Part shown: positions 7,490 to 15,449 of the stretch, piece by piece
Position numbering within the stretch: the first letter of the stretch is position 1
Layout of the letters: each line of letters opens with the position of its first letter
Source: Bacteroidales bacterium
Lineage (GTDB): Bacteria > Bacteroidota > Bacteroidia > Bacteroidales > UBA932
DNA length: 19,466 nucleotides
NCBI GenBank assembly: GCA_016303175.1
Contig: JAEDMF010000012.1
Span: 1 to 19,466, forward strand
Direction of reading: 5' to 3'
The notes under the pieces: model-generated
What the model was told of the DNA's origin: nothing
Seen by the model: the letters and a program-made list of their open reading frames with translations, nothing else
Databases searched by the model: none
Made by a program: the position numbers and the translations under genes

Positions 7490-9090
7490 GATATGCACTT
7501 GGGACCTTCCTGCTTGCAGCGCTGCTGCTTTGTGGAGTGGAAGGTCCTGCTTCTGCTGAACGTAAGCCCCTGAATTATGCTTGGGGACGCTTTCTTATGG
7601 ACGGTCACCGCACCATTGAGGGCCTCAGCCCCGGTGGCAGAAAGGTTCAAAAGATTATAGACTCCTGCGAGGAGGGTATGGCGGAGTATGCAAGAGTGGT
7701 GTGTTACAGTCCCGAGGCTATGCGCAGCCATGCTCCCGAGAGCCCGTTGAGCAACTGGTATGCCGACTTGTTGATGTCCCAATGCGAGCGCATCACCGGG
7801 CAGAAGGTAGATCTTTCCTTAGCCAATTTTGGGGGCGTCAGGGTGGCAATGCCCAAGGGCGAGGTCACAGTGGACGACATCCGCAGTATGTTCCCTTTTA
7901 AGAATTACATCACACTTGTGCGGATGAGGGGAGACAAGTTGGAGGAGCTTTTCAGGTGGATGGCCTCCAGCCAATGGCAGATTGTGGGTGGAGTTCATAT
8001 AGAAGCGGATGCCTCCGGACTGAAAAAAGTTGAGGTGGGGGGACAGCCCATTGACCCCTCCGGGATATACAATATTGCCACGATTAATTTCCTGCTTAGG
8101 GGAGGCGATGGTTTTTATCTTGAAAGGGATGCCGTGAGCGTGACTGTCACTCAGGTGGACCAGTTCACGGCGGTGATGAATCATCTGGAGGAACTTTCCT
8201 CGAAGGGTGAGCCCATCAGCGCAAGTTGCGACGGCAGGATTACGGTTCTGGATGCTCCGGCGCCCTCAGCGTCTTCTTCGCGCGGTCCCCTTCAGCGTAT
8301 TCCCGAGGAACTCTCCCGCAAGGGTCGTCTTACCATACTCCATACCAATGACACCCATTCTCATATAAAGGCCATCAAAGCCGGCAAATATGCCGGAATG
8401 GCGGGGCTGGCGGAGAGGGCCGCTTTCATCGACAGCGTGAGGCTTGCTGACGGACGCAGAAACGTGCTTGTGCTGGATGCCGGAGACTTCTGTCAGGGAA
8501 CTACCTATTTCAGTGTATTCGGGGGCAGACCCGAGGTGGAAGGCCTTAATGTTCTGGGCTATGATGCGGTTACGGTGGGCAATCACGAGTGGGACAATGG
8601 CATTGATGCCCTGCCCGACCTGCTGAAAAAGGCTCGTTTCCCCGTAGTGTTGTGCAATTACAAGGTGGATAATCCCCGGCTCGACAAATTGTTGAGGCCC
8701 TATACCATCATACGCAGGGGAGGACTGAAGATAGGCATTACTGGCGTTCTTGTGGATGTTACGGCAGCAGTGGAGTCTTCAATAGCATCAAGGCTGCATT
8801 ACCTTGACCCCGTGGAAAGTATAAATTCGGCCGCTGCTCAGTTGAGGCGTAAGGGTTGTGACCTTGTCATAGTCCTGTCCCATTGCGGTTATACGGCCAA
8901 GGTCGGAGAACCCGCAGGAGATTTGCAGATAGCACCCTCCTTGAAGGGAGTGGATATCATTATAGGGGGACATACCCACACGGATTTGCAGGAGCCTACT
9001 CTTGTCAAGGGGGCGGATGGCGGGGACATTATAATTGCAACCGACTTCTGTTGGGGAATTTATGTTGGTGAACTCAAGCTTTTTAAGTAA
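7471..9090 (+). CDS. Fused 5'-nucleotidase: 5'-NT C-terminal domain followed by metallophosphatase domain
   Basis: Predicted exported nucleotide phosphohydrolase, 539 residues. A signal peptide (cleavage probably after GPASA, residue 29) is followed by the substrate-binding 5_nucleotid_C domain (about 55-258; NFGGVR 119-124, GGDGF 211-215). After an Ala/Pro/Ser-rich linker (about 261-285) comes a calcineurin-like phosphoesterase domain. Its metal ligands are all present: Asp294-x-His296, Asp339 (DAGDF), Asn371-His372 (GNHEWDNG), His471 and His501-x-His503. This is the reverse of the UshA order. In Bacteroides, as I recall, the two halves are separate adjacent genes in this same order. ATG 7471 is chosen over GTG 7465; it overlaps the permease by 19 nt. 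Exact substrate unknown. Confidence 0.88.
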   Translation: MAETKVRYALGTFLLAALLLCGVEGPASAERKPLNYAWGRFLMDGHRTIEGLSPGGRKVQKIIDSCEEGMAEYARVVCYSPEAMRSHAPESPLSNWYADLLMSQCERITGQKVDLSLANFGGVRVAMPKGEVTVDDIRSMFPFKNYITLVRMRGDKLEELFRWMASSQWQIVGGVHIEADASGLKKVEVGGQPIDPSGIYNIATINFLLRGGDGFYLERDAVSVTVTQVDQFTAVMNHLEELSSKGEPISASCDGRITVLDAPAPSASSSRGPLQRIPEELSRKGRLTILHTNDTHSHIKAIKAGKYAGMAGLAERAAFIDSVRLADGRRNVLVLDAGDFCQGTTYFSVFGGRPEVEGLNVLGYDAVTVGNHEWDNGIDALPDLLKKARFPVVLCNYKVDNPRLDKLLRPYTIIRRGGLKIGITGVLVDVTAAVESSIASRLHYLDPVESINSAAAQLRRKGCDLVIVLSHCGYTAKVGEPAGDLQIAPSLKGVDIIIGGHTHTDLQEPTLVKGADGGDIIIATDFCWGIYVGELKLFK

Positions 9091-9123
9091 ATTTGCGGCT
9101 TCATTCCAAAAAGAGTTATACAG

Positions 9124-10794
9124 ATGGAAGCAACAGCGAACAATGTTGAAGAAAAGAAACTCAATTTCATTGAGGAAATAATTGAGAAGGACCTTGCGGA
9201 GGGCAAGTATAAGAGCATAGTGACCCGTTTCCCTCCCGAGCCCAACGGCTACCTGCATATAGGTCACGCAAAGAGCATCTGCCTTAATTTCGGTTTGGCG
9301 CAGAAATACGGAGGAGTCACCAATCTCCGCTTCGATGACACCAACCCCGTAAAGGAGGATACCGAGTATGTGGATTCCATAAAGGAGGATATACACTGGC
9401 TTGGTTTCGATTGGGACAAGGAACGCTACGCTTCCGACTATTTCGAACAGCTCTATCAGTGGGCCGAGCAGATGATTAAGGAAGGTCTTGCCTACGTGGA
9501 TGACCAGACTCAGGAGGAGATACGCCAGAACAGGGGGACGGTACAGACCCCCGGCACCGACAGCCCTTGGCGCAATCGCAGCGTCGAGGAGAACCTGACT
9601 CTGTTCCGCCAGATGCGTGAGGGCAAGTTTGCCGACGGCGAGAAGGTGCTCCGTGCCAAGATAGATATGGCGCATCCCAATATGATGTTCCGCGACCCCA
9701 TAATGTACCGCATCCTGCACACCTCCCACCACCGTACAGGAGACAAATGGTGCATTTATCCTATGTACGACTATACTCACGGGCAGTGCGACAGCATCGA
9801 GAACATCACCCATTCCATCTGCACTCTTGAGTTCGACGTGCACCGTCCCCTCTATGACTGGTTCATTAAGACATTGCGCATTTTCCCGTCTCACCAGTAC
9901 GAGTTCGCCCGTCTGAACCTGACCTACACCGTAATGAGCAAGCGCAAACTGCTCGAACTGGTGCAGAAAGGCCTCGTAAGCGGTTGGGATGACCCCCGCA
10001 TGCCTACAATCTGCGGTATACGCCGACGTGGCTACACCCCCGAGAGCATACGTATGTTTGCCGACAAAATAGGCGTTGCCAAGCGCGAGCAGCTTATTGA
10101 TCTTCAGTTGCTTGAATGGTGTGTAAGGCAGGATTTGAACGAGCGCAGCAACCGTTATATGGTGGTGTCCGACGACCCTATCAAACTGACCATTACCAAT
10201 TGGGAAAGCGGCAAGGTGGAGTGGTTCGATGCTCCTCTCAATCCCGCGGCTCCCGAGGGCCCTTCGCGCAAGATTCCCTTTACCGGAGAACTGCTGATTG
10301 ATCGCGCCGATTTTATGGAAGATGCTCCCAAGAAGTTCTTCCGTCTGAAACCGGGAGGAGAGGTCCGCCTGAAATATACTTATATCGTAAAGTGCGAGGA
10401 GGTAATAAAGGACGGCAACGGGAAGGTGGTTGAACTCAAGTGCACCATCGACCCTGAAACACATCCTAAGTCAGGTAGTTGGCGTTCGGTCAAAGGCACC
10501 ATACATTGGGTAAGCGCCGCCCACGCCAAACCCGTCGAGTTGAGGCTGTATGACAAACTCTTCACCGAGGCTCAGATGGGCAGCATCCCCGAGGACAAGG
10601 ATTACAAGGATTATCTCAATCCCGAGAGCCTCGTTGTAAGCGAAGGTTTTGCGGAACCCGCCCTGCTAGAGGATGAGTCCGGCATAGCTGTGCAGTTCGA
10701 AAGGGTGGGCTACTTCGCCAAGGACCCCGACAGCACGCCCGAGAAGGCTGTATTCAACAAGACAACCGCGCTTAAGGACAGTTTCAAGTTCTAG
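9124..10794 (+). CDS. glnS: Glutaminyl-tRNA synthetase
   Basis: Class I aminoacyl-tRNA synthetase that charges tRNA-Gln directly; 556 residues, a normal length. The HIGH motif is in PEPNGYLHIGHAKS (residues 45-48) and the KMSKS loop appears as VMSKRKL, the form typical of GlnRS. The stretch RFDDTNPVKED and the C-terminal beta-barrel anticodon-binding region (from about residue 340) are also typical. The glutamine-specific sequence context (LEFDVHRPLYDWF) argues against GluRS. The start lies 33 nt after the nucleotidase stop in an A-rich leader. It ends 9 nt from the stop of the convergent mnmA. Confidence 0.95.
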   Translation: MEATANNVEEKKLNFIEEIIEKDLAEGKYKSIVTRFPPEPNGYLHIGHAKSICLNFGLAQKYGGVTNLRFDDTNPVKEDTEYVDSIKEDIHWLGFDWDKERYASDYFEQLYQWAEQMIKEGLAYVDDQTQEEIRQNRGTVQTPGTDSPWRNRSVEENLTLFRQMREGKFADGEKVLRAKIDMAHPNMMFRDPIMYRILHTSHHRTGDKWCIYPMYDYTHGQCDSIENITHSICTLEFDVHRPLYDWFIKTLRIFPSHQYEFARLNLTYTVMSKRKLLELVQKGLVSGWDDPRMPTICGIRRRGYTPESIRMFADKIGVAKREQLIDLQLLEWCVRQDLNERSNRYMVVSDDPIKLTITNWESGKVEWFDAPLNPAAPEGPSRKIPFTGELLIDRADFMEDAPKKFFRLKPGGEVRLKYTYIVKCEEVIKDGNGKVVELKCTIDPETHPKSGSWRSVKGTIHWVSAAHAKPVELRLYDKLFTEAQMGSIPEDKDYKDYLNPESLVVSEGFAEPALLEDESGIAVQFERVGYFAKDPDSTPEKAVFNKTTALKDSFKF

Positions 10795-10803
10795 GGCTAT
10801 TGA

Positions 10804-12102
10804 TTAGATTACTCCGCTGCCTAGCATTTCGAGGTCGTCGGTGTACCATACGGCAAATTGGCCGGGAGTGATACCCCGTTGAGGCTGCTCAAACAGTATG
10901 TAAAGGCCATTCTCACGCATAATGAGAGTGGCCTTTTCGAGCGGCTGGCGATAGCGTATGCGCACGAGGTAGGGCCTCTTCTCTCCGATTTCCATCTTCA
11001 GGTCTTCTCGAATCCAATGGATTTCTTCGGGAGCTATACGCAGACAACGCCTTTGGAGCCCTTTATGGTTGTGGCCTTCGCCCACATATATGGTGTTGGA
11101 GGGGATGTTGGTGCTGATTACAAAGACTGATTCTGCGTGGCCCCCGACAGCGAGCCCCCTGCGCTGGCCTATGGTATAGAACTGGGCTCCGTCGTGCTCT
11201 CCCACCACCTTTGCCCAAGGGTGTGCCTTATAGCGTGTCTTCCGTATGTGCTTGCGGCCGCTGCGGTAGCTTTCTGTTTCAAAGACTATGTCACTGTAAT
11301 CCAAGGGCGTGGATAGTTTCATCAAATCCTCGTCTGTTATTTCGTCGAGAGCTTTGCCTGCGTCAATTTCCGAGAGCAGTCCTTGGCAGAAGGCATAGTG
11401 GGCATTGTTGTCATAGTAACTGTCAAACACTTCCACTATGTTCCCCTTGACGCTCTTGAGTTTCTGCTGGAGAAAGGTGGGTAGGTCCACTTTCCCTACG
11501 AAGCATATCCCCTGGCTGTCCTTTTTCTGGGCCGAGGGCAGTCCAGCCTCCTGCGCTATTTTCCTGACTTGGGGCTTCAGCAATTCCCCTATGGGGAAGA
11601 GGGCCTTTGAGAGTTGTTCCTGTGAAAGCTGGCAAAGGAAGTAACTCTGGTCCTTGTTGGGGTCGTCGCCGGCGAGTATGCGGAAGATAGTCCTTCCCTG
11701 TGGGTCAGTGAACTCTTCCTTGCGGCAATAATGCCCCGTTGCCACCATATCCGCCCCTAGCTTGACGGCTTCTTCGAGAAAGGCGTCGAACTTTATCTCT
11801 CTGTTGCATAGCACGTCCGGGTTGGGGGTACGCCCTTTTTCGTATTCGCTGAACATATAGTCCACGACTCTTTGGCGGTAGGGCCCGCTAAGATCCACAA
11901 AATGGAAGGGGATGCCTATCTTGCGGGCCACCATTTCGGCAACAGCCCTGTCCTCTTCCCACTCGCAGTCCCCATGCAGGGTGCCTGTGGTGTCGTGCCA
12001 GTTCTGCATAAAAAGGGCGAACACATCGTAGCCCGCCTGCTTCAGCAGCAGGGCCGCAACAGAGGAATCAACGCCTCCCGACAAACCTATGCACACTTTC
12101 AT
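10804..12102 (-). CDS. mnmA: tRNA-specific 2-thiouridylase MnmA, with an extended insert
   Basis: Installs the 2-thio group on U34 of Lys, Glu and Gln tRNAs. The PP-loop is SGGVDSS (residues 8-14). The catalytic cysteines fit Cys99 (NPDVLCNREIKF) and Cys200 (DSQGICFVG). The central domain has GAQFYTIGQRRGL and a C-terminal beta-barrel follows. Length is 432 residues against roughly 360 in many bacteria. The extra part is about 70 residues (about 228-297) between GNIVEVFDS and VVGEHDGAQ. Shorter inserts at this point occur in other Bacteroidota as I recall. The gene lies 38 nt downstream of the GH3 gene on the same strand, so cotranscription is possible. A leader rich in A precedes the ATG. 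Confidence 0.95.
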   Translation of the reverse strand: MKVCIGLSGGVDSSVAALLLKQAGYDVFALFMQNWHDTTGTLHGDCEWEEDRAVAEMVARKIGIPFHFVDLSGPYRQRVVDYMFSEYEKGRTPNPDVLCNREIKFDAFLEEAVKLGADMVATGHYCRKEEFTDPQGRTIFRILAGDDPNKDQSYFLCQLSQEQLSKALFPIGELLKPQVRKIAQEAGLPSAQKKDSQGICFVGKVDLPTFLQQKLKSVKGNIVEVFDSYYDNNAHYAFCQGLLSEIDAGKALDEITDEDLMKLSTPLDYSDIVFETESYRSGRKHIRKTRYKAHPWAKVVGEHDGAQFYTIGQRRGLAVGGHAESVFVISTNIPSNTIYVGEGHNHKGLQRRCLRIAPEEIHWIREDLKMEIGEKRPYLVRIRYRQPLEKATLIMRENGLYILFEQPQRGITPGQFAVWYTDDLEMLGSGVI

Positions 12103-12140
12103 ATTCGTTTTTTTTGCAAATTCAGCAAATATGGGTAAGC

Positions 12141-14354
12141 CTATTGGAGTTTGAAGTCCAGGCTTGCTTTCACATCGTCGGATGCGGCGGCGATATGGGC
12201 CACAAAGTCGCCGTCTTCAGCTACCCACTCGTGAGCGGCGTCGTCAAAATATTTGAGCATATCCTCTGTGATTCTGAATCTGACGGTCTTGCTCTCGGAT
12301 GGTTTGAGGCTGATTTTGGCAAAATCCTTGAGCTCCTTCTCAGGGCGTTCAAGACGGCTCTCTTTGTCTGAGATGTAGAGCTGAACGATTTCGGCACCCT
12401 CGCGGTCGCCTGTGTTCTTCACCTTTACGCTGACTTCCAATTTGCCGCCGTGCCTGATTGTCTGTCTGCTGATTTTTGCGTCGCTGTACTCGAAGGTGGT
12501 GTAACTCAAACCGTGTCCGAATGCGAACAGAGGTTCGATGTTTTTGTGCTCGAACCAGCGGTAGCCTACGAATATGCCCTCATCATAATATGTCTTGCCG
12601 CGATTGGGGAAGGGCTTGCCTTCAAAGTGGGCGGGGCTGTCTGCGAGAACTTTGGGGAAGGTGAAAGGGAGCTTTCCTGAAGGGTTAACGTCACCGAATA
12701 TGACGTCGGCAAATGAGTGTCCGGCCTCAGAGCCGAGGTACCAGGTCTGAACGATGGCCGGCACTTTGTCCACCCAGGGCATGGCGACGGCATTGCCGCT
12801 GACAATGGCTACAACCATATTTTTGTTGACCTGAGAGATGGCTTCAATCAGGGCGTCCTGCCCGTAAGGCAATTCCAGACCGAGGCGGTCTCTGCCTTCG
12901 CTGTCCTGATGAGGGTCTTTGTTCAAACCTCCCACGAAGATGACTATATCTGCGTTTCGGGCTGCCTCCAGGGCGTCTTCCACAAGCTGCTCCGAGCTCC
13001 GTTCCTCCACTATGTTCTTCACTGTCAGCCCGTCCTGTTCCTTGAGGACGGAACCGACATATCCGCGCTCATAAACCACTTCGATATCTTTTCCGGCTCT
13101 TTCCCGAATTCCGTCCAGAAGCAGAATTTCGTGTTGGCATTTGAGAGAGGAAGAGCCTCCGCCTACAGTCATCATTTTTATGGCATTCTCTCCAATTACG
13201 GCGATTTTCTTTACATTGCCGGCCACCGGGAGAAGATTGCCCTCATTCTTGAGCAGGACTATGCCGTTTGCTCCTATGGTGCGGGCGGCTGCGTAGTGCG
13301 CTTCGGAATTGATTGCTCCGTAGGGCTTGTCCTGACGCATTGCAGTGCGGAAGATGGTGCGCAAAACGCGGCGGCATTTGTCGTCCAGTTCTGTTGTGCC
13401 TACCTTTCCTTCTTTGATAAGCTTGAGATAGGGGTCTGCAAGGAAGTAGCTGCTGTATGCATTGGTCTTGCCCATTGTCAGACCGTCGGTCCAGGTGCCG
13501 AACTCCAGGTCCATTCCGTTGTGGATGGCTTCCAGCGTGTTGTGGACTCCGCCCCAGTCGCTGATGACGGCTCCGTCAAAGCCCCATTCTCCTTTGAGTA
13601 TGTCGCAGAGCAGGCGCTTGTTGTGGCTTACGTGCTGGCCGCGATAATTGTTGTAGGAGGACATTATGGTCCAACTGCCTCCTTCCTGGACGGCTGCCTT
13701 GAAAGCCGGCAGGTATATCTCATATAGAGCCCTGTCGTCCAGGTCCACGTCAGTTGTATGGCGGTAGGTTTCCTCATTGTTGAGCGCGTAGTGCTTCACG
13801 CAGGTTGCAACGCCGTTTTTCTGGACTTCCTGAATGTAGGGCACAACCATTTTGCCTGCAAGGCAGGGATCCTCGCCCATATATTCGAAGTTACGTCCGT
13901 TGAGGGGCGTCCTGTAAATGTTCACGCCGGGCCCGAGCAGTACGTCTTTTTCGCGGTAGCGGGCCTCTTCTCCTATGGACTTGCCGTATAATGCCGACAT
14001 GTCCTTGTCCCAGGTGGCTGCGAGGGCACTGAGGGCGGGGAAGGCTATGATGGAGTCATTGGTCCATCCTGCCTGCCTCCATTCGTCCCACAGAACCTCT
14101 GCCCTGATGCCGTGGGGACCGTCCGTGCACCACAGCTCCGGTATGCCTAGGCGGGGAACTCCGGCGGAGGAAAATTTGCTCTGCGCGTGAATTATAGCTA
14201 CCTTCTCTTCCAAAGTCATCAGACTGAGCGCGCTTTCCACCCTTTGTTCGAGGGCCGCATCGGGGTTCAGGTATGCCGGACCGTCGTTTTTCTGCTGTTT
14301 GCAGCATACGAGACTCGTTGCCATTATGGCGAGGACTGTCAGTTGCTTTTTCAT
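12141..14354 (-). CDS. Glycoside hydrolase family 3 beta-glucosidase-type lipoprotein
   Basis: Predicted exported, lipid-anchored glycosidase of 737 residues, acting on beta-glucosides or related substrates. The signal sequence ends in LVCC, with Cys17 or Cys18 as the lipidation site. The GH3 N-terminal TIM-barrel has CTDGPHGIR (Asp78), VKHYALNNEE (Lys187-His188) and the nucleophile Asp266 in AVISDWGG. The C-terminal alpha/beta domain has DSEGRDR with Glu486 as the likely acid/base. A fibronectin-III-like domain closes the protein (about 630-735). A TATATTTG box lies 24 nt upstream of the ATG. It diverges from the DUF4886 and GH97 genes, so a shared glycan target is inferred. Exact substrate not assignable. 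Confidence 0.93.
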   Translation of the reverse strand: MKKQLTVLAIMATSLVCCKQQKNDGPAYLNPDAALEQRVESALSLMTLEEKVAIIHAQSKFSSAGVPRLGIPELWCTDGPHGIRAEVLWDEWRQAGWTNDSIIAFPALSALAATWDKDMSALYGKSIGEEARYREKDVLLGPGVNIYRTPLNGRNFEYMGEDPCLAGKMVVPYIQEVQKNGVATCVKHYALNNEETYRHTTDVDLDDRALYEIYLPAFKAAVQEGGSWTIMSSYNNYRGQHVSHNKRLLCDILKGEWGFDGAVISDWGGVHNTLEAIHNGMDLEFGTWTDGLTMGKTNAYSSYFLADPYLKLIKEGKVGTTELDDKCRRVLRTIFRTAMRQDKPYGAINSEAHYAAARTIGANGIVLLKNEGNLLPVAGNVKKIAVIGENAIKMMTVGGGSSSLKCQHEILLLDGIRERAGKDIEVVYERGYVGSVLKEQDGLTVKNIVEERSSEQLVEDALEAARNADIVIFVGGLNKDPHQDSEGRDRLGLELPYGQDALIEAISQVNKNMVVAIVSGNAVAMPWVDKVPAIVQTWYLGSEAGHSFADVIFGDVNPSGKLPFTFPKVLADSPAHFEGKPFPNRGKTYYDEGIFVGYRWFEHKNIEPLFAFGHGLSYTTFEYSDAKISRQTIRHGGKLEVSVKVKNTGDREGAEIVQLYISDKESRLERPEKELKDFAKISLKPSESKTVRFRITEDMLKYFDDAAHEWVAEDGDFVAHIAAASDDVKASLDFKLQ

Positions 14355-14378
14355 ATATCGGTGATATTTTCAAGAACA

Positions 14379-14386
14379 CAAATATA
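14379..14386 (-). promoter_or_regulatory. Bacteroidetes-type -7 box for the GH3 gene
   Basis: Read on the - strand this is TATATTTG, an exact match to TAnnTTTG. It lies 24 nt before the GH3 start codon, predicting a leader of about 18 nt. I see no clear TTTG at the -33 position, which would fit dependence on an activator or simply a weak promoter. Confidence 0.55.
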
Positions 14387-14442
14387 ACACTTAATTTCAT
14401 ATTCTAGGTGATGAGTTATCAGTTCCAATATAGATGATTCAT

Positions 14443-14475
14443 AAAGGCAAGTAAGCCTTGACGTGCCTTTTTTTT
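14443..14475 (+). promoter_or_regulatory. Inverted repeat with T-tract in the GH3/DUF4886 divergent region
   Basis: AAAGGCA (14443-14449) and TGCCTTT (14464-14470) pair perfectly across a 14-nt loop and are followed by a run of eight T (14468-14475). Within it, AAGGC and GCCTT can pair in an alternative 5-bp stem with a 6-nt loop. It looks like an intrinsic terminator, yet no + strand gene ends upstream. It overlaps the -33 region of the DUF4886 promoter, so an operator is at least as likely. Confidence 0.45.
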
Positions 14476-14477
14476 AT

Positions 14478-14485
14478 TACTTTTG
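14478..14485 (+). promoter_or_regulatory. Bacteroidetes-type -7 box for the DUF4886 gene
   Basis: TACTTTTG matches TAnnTTTG exactly. A TTG at 14458-14460, 17 nt upstream, can serve as the -33 element. The start codon follows at 14512, giving a leader of about 20 nt. It may drive the DUF4886 gene and, through an 83-nt gap, the GH97 gene. Confidence 0.6.
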
Positions 14486-14511
14486 TAAATGGATTAACCG
14501 AATTTGATAAT

Positions 14512-15366
14512 ATGAAAAGGATTGTTCTTGCTTTTTTCGTCGCCCTTATGGCAGTTACGACTGCATCCGCGACAACATTCTGCACAGCGGTGATACGGGT
14601 GCTTGCCATAGGCAACAGTTTTTCCGAGGATGCCGTTGAACAGAACCTTCATCTCATTGCCGGAGACAGAAATACTCCTATGGTCATTGCGAATATGTAC
14701 ATAGGAGGATGCAGTCTTGACCGTCACCTGAAAAATATAAGGGAAGACATTCATGATTATCGTTATACCAAGTTTGATGCAGAGGGCAACAAGCAGATAC
14801 GCCAGAGGGTTGCTCTTTCCGAGGTAATAGCCGAAGAAGCCTGGGATTACATTTCGATTCAGCAGGCCAGTGGGATTTCGGGACAGGCTGCAAGTTATGC
14901 CAATTTGGGCGAGATTGCCGCATGGATACATGCCAATGCTCCTCAGGCCAAACTTCTCTTTCATCAGACCTGGGCATACTCCAAGACTTCCACCCACAGG
15001 GATTTCCCCAAGTATGATTGTGACCAGGACAAGATGCACAAGGCCATCTGTGCCGCCGTCGCTCAGGAGTGCCCCAAGGTGGGCATTACCGATATCATAC
15101 CTGTGGGGCAGGCTATGGACTTGCTGCGGAGAAAGACGGGTGATTACGATCTCACCCGCGATGGCTATCACCTTTCCAAGGGAGTTGGCCGTTATCTTGC
15201 CGCCTGCGTATGGTATCAGGTCCTTACCGGACGTGATGCCCGCAAGATAAAATACCGTCCTGACGGCAGCGACCCTCGCACCGAGGCCATTTCGGATAAA
15301 CAGGCCCGCGAGGCCAGAAAAGCGGCATACTCAGCCGTCAGGAAGTATGCCAGACTGGCGCTGTGA
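14512..15366 (+). CDS. DUF4886 SGNH-hydrolase-like exported protein
   Basis: A 284-residue protein with a signal peptide (cleavage probably after ASA, residue 20). The hydrolase signatures are AIGNSFSED, with Ser36 as likely nucleophile, SIQQASGISG near residue 115, and the C-terminal DGYHLS with Asp217 and His220 of the SGNH catalytic set. Proteins of this family are common in Bacteroidales glycan loci and are thought to be esterases or deacetylases, but a specific substrate is not established to my knowledge. ATG 14512 is chosen over the upstream TTG 14458 because it gives a clean signal peptide and follows the promoter. It precedes GH97 in the same direction, so removal of acyl groups before glycosidase action is a reasonable inference. 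Confidence 0.82.
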   Translation: MKRIVLAFFVALMAVTTASATTFCTAVIRVLAIGNSFSEDAVEQNLHLIAGDRNTPMVIANMYIGGCSLDRHLKNIREDIHDYRYTKFDAEGNKQIRQRVALSEVIAEEAWDYISIQQASGISGQAASYANLGEIAAWIHANAPQAKLLFHQTWAYSKTSTHRDFPKYDCDQDKMHKAICAAVAQECPKVGITDIIPVGQAMDLLRRKTGDYDLTRDGYHLSKGVGRYLAACVWYQVLTGRDARKIKYRPDGSDPRTEAISDKQAREARKAAYSAVRKYARLAL

Positions 15367-15449
15367 GACTTGAGCGTCTTTTCCACATTGTGAGCATACG
15401 CCCCGGTCAAGGAGATTATCTTATCAGCAAAAATCAAGTAATATTGACA

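Noticed and set aside
8788..10464. 558-codon open frame on the - strand opposite the nucleotidase and glnS
   Set aside because: It lies opposite two well-supported genes, shows no recognisable domain and has the His/Leu/Val-rich make-up of an antisense shadow produced by their codon use.
12717..13727. 336-codon open frame on the + strand opposite GH3
   Set aside because: Antisense shadow of the GH3 barrel; composition is atypical and there is no start context or domain.
14458..14511. TTG start for DUF4886 at 14458
   Set aside because: It would place the start before the promoter box and hide the clean signal peptide that begins at ATG 14512.
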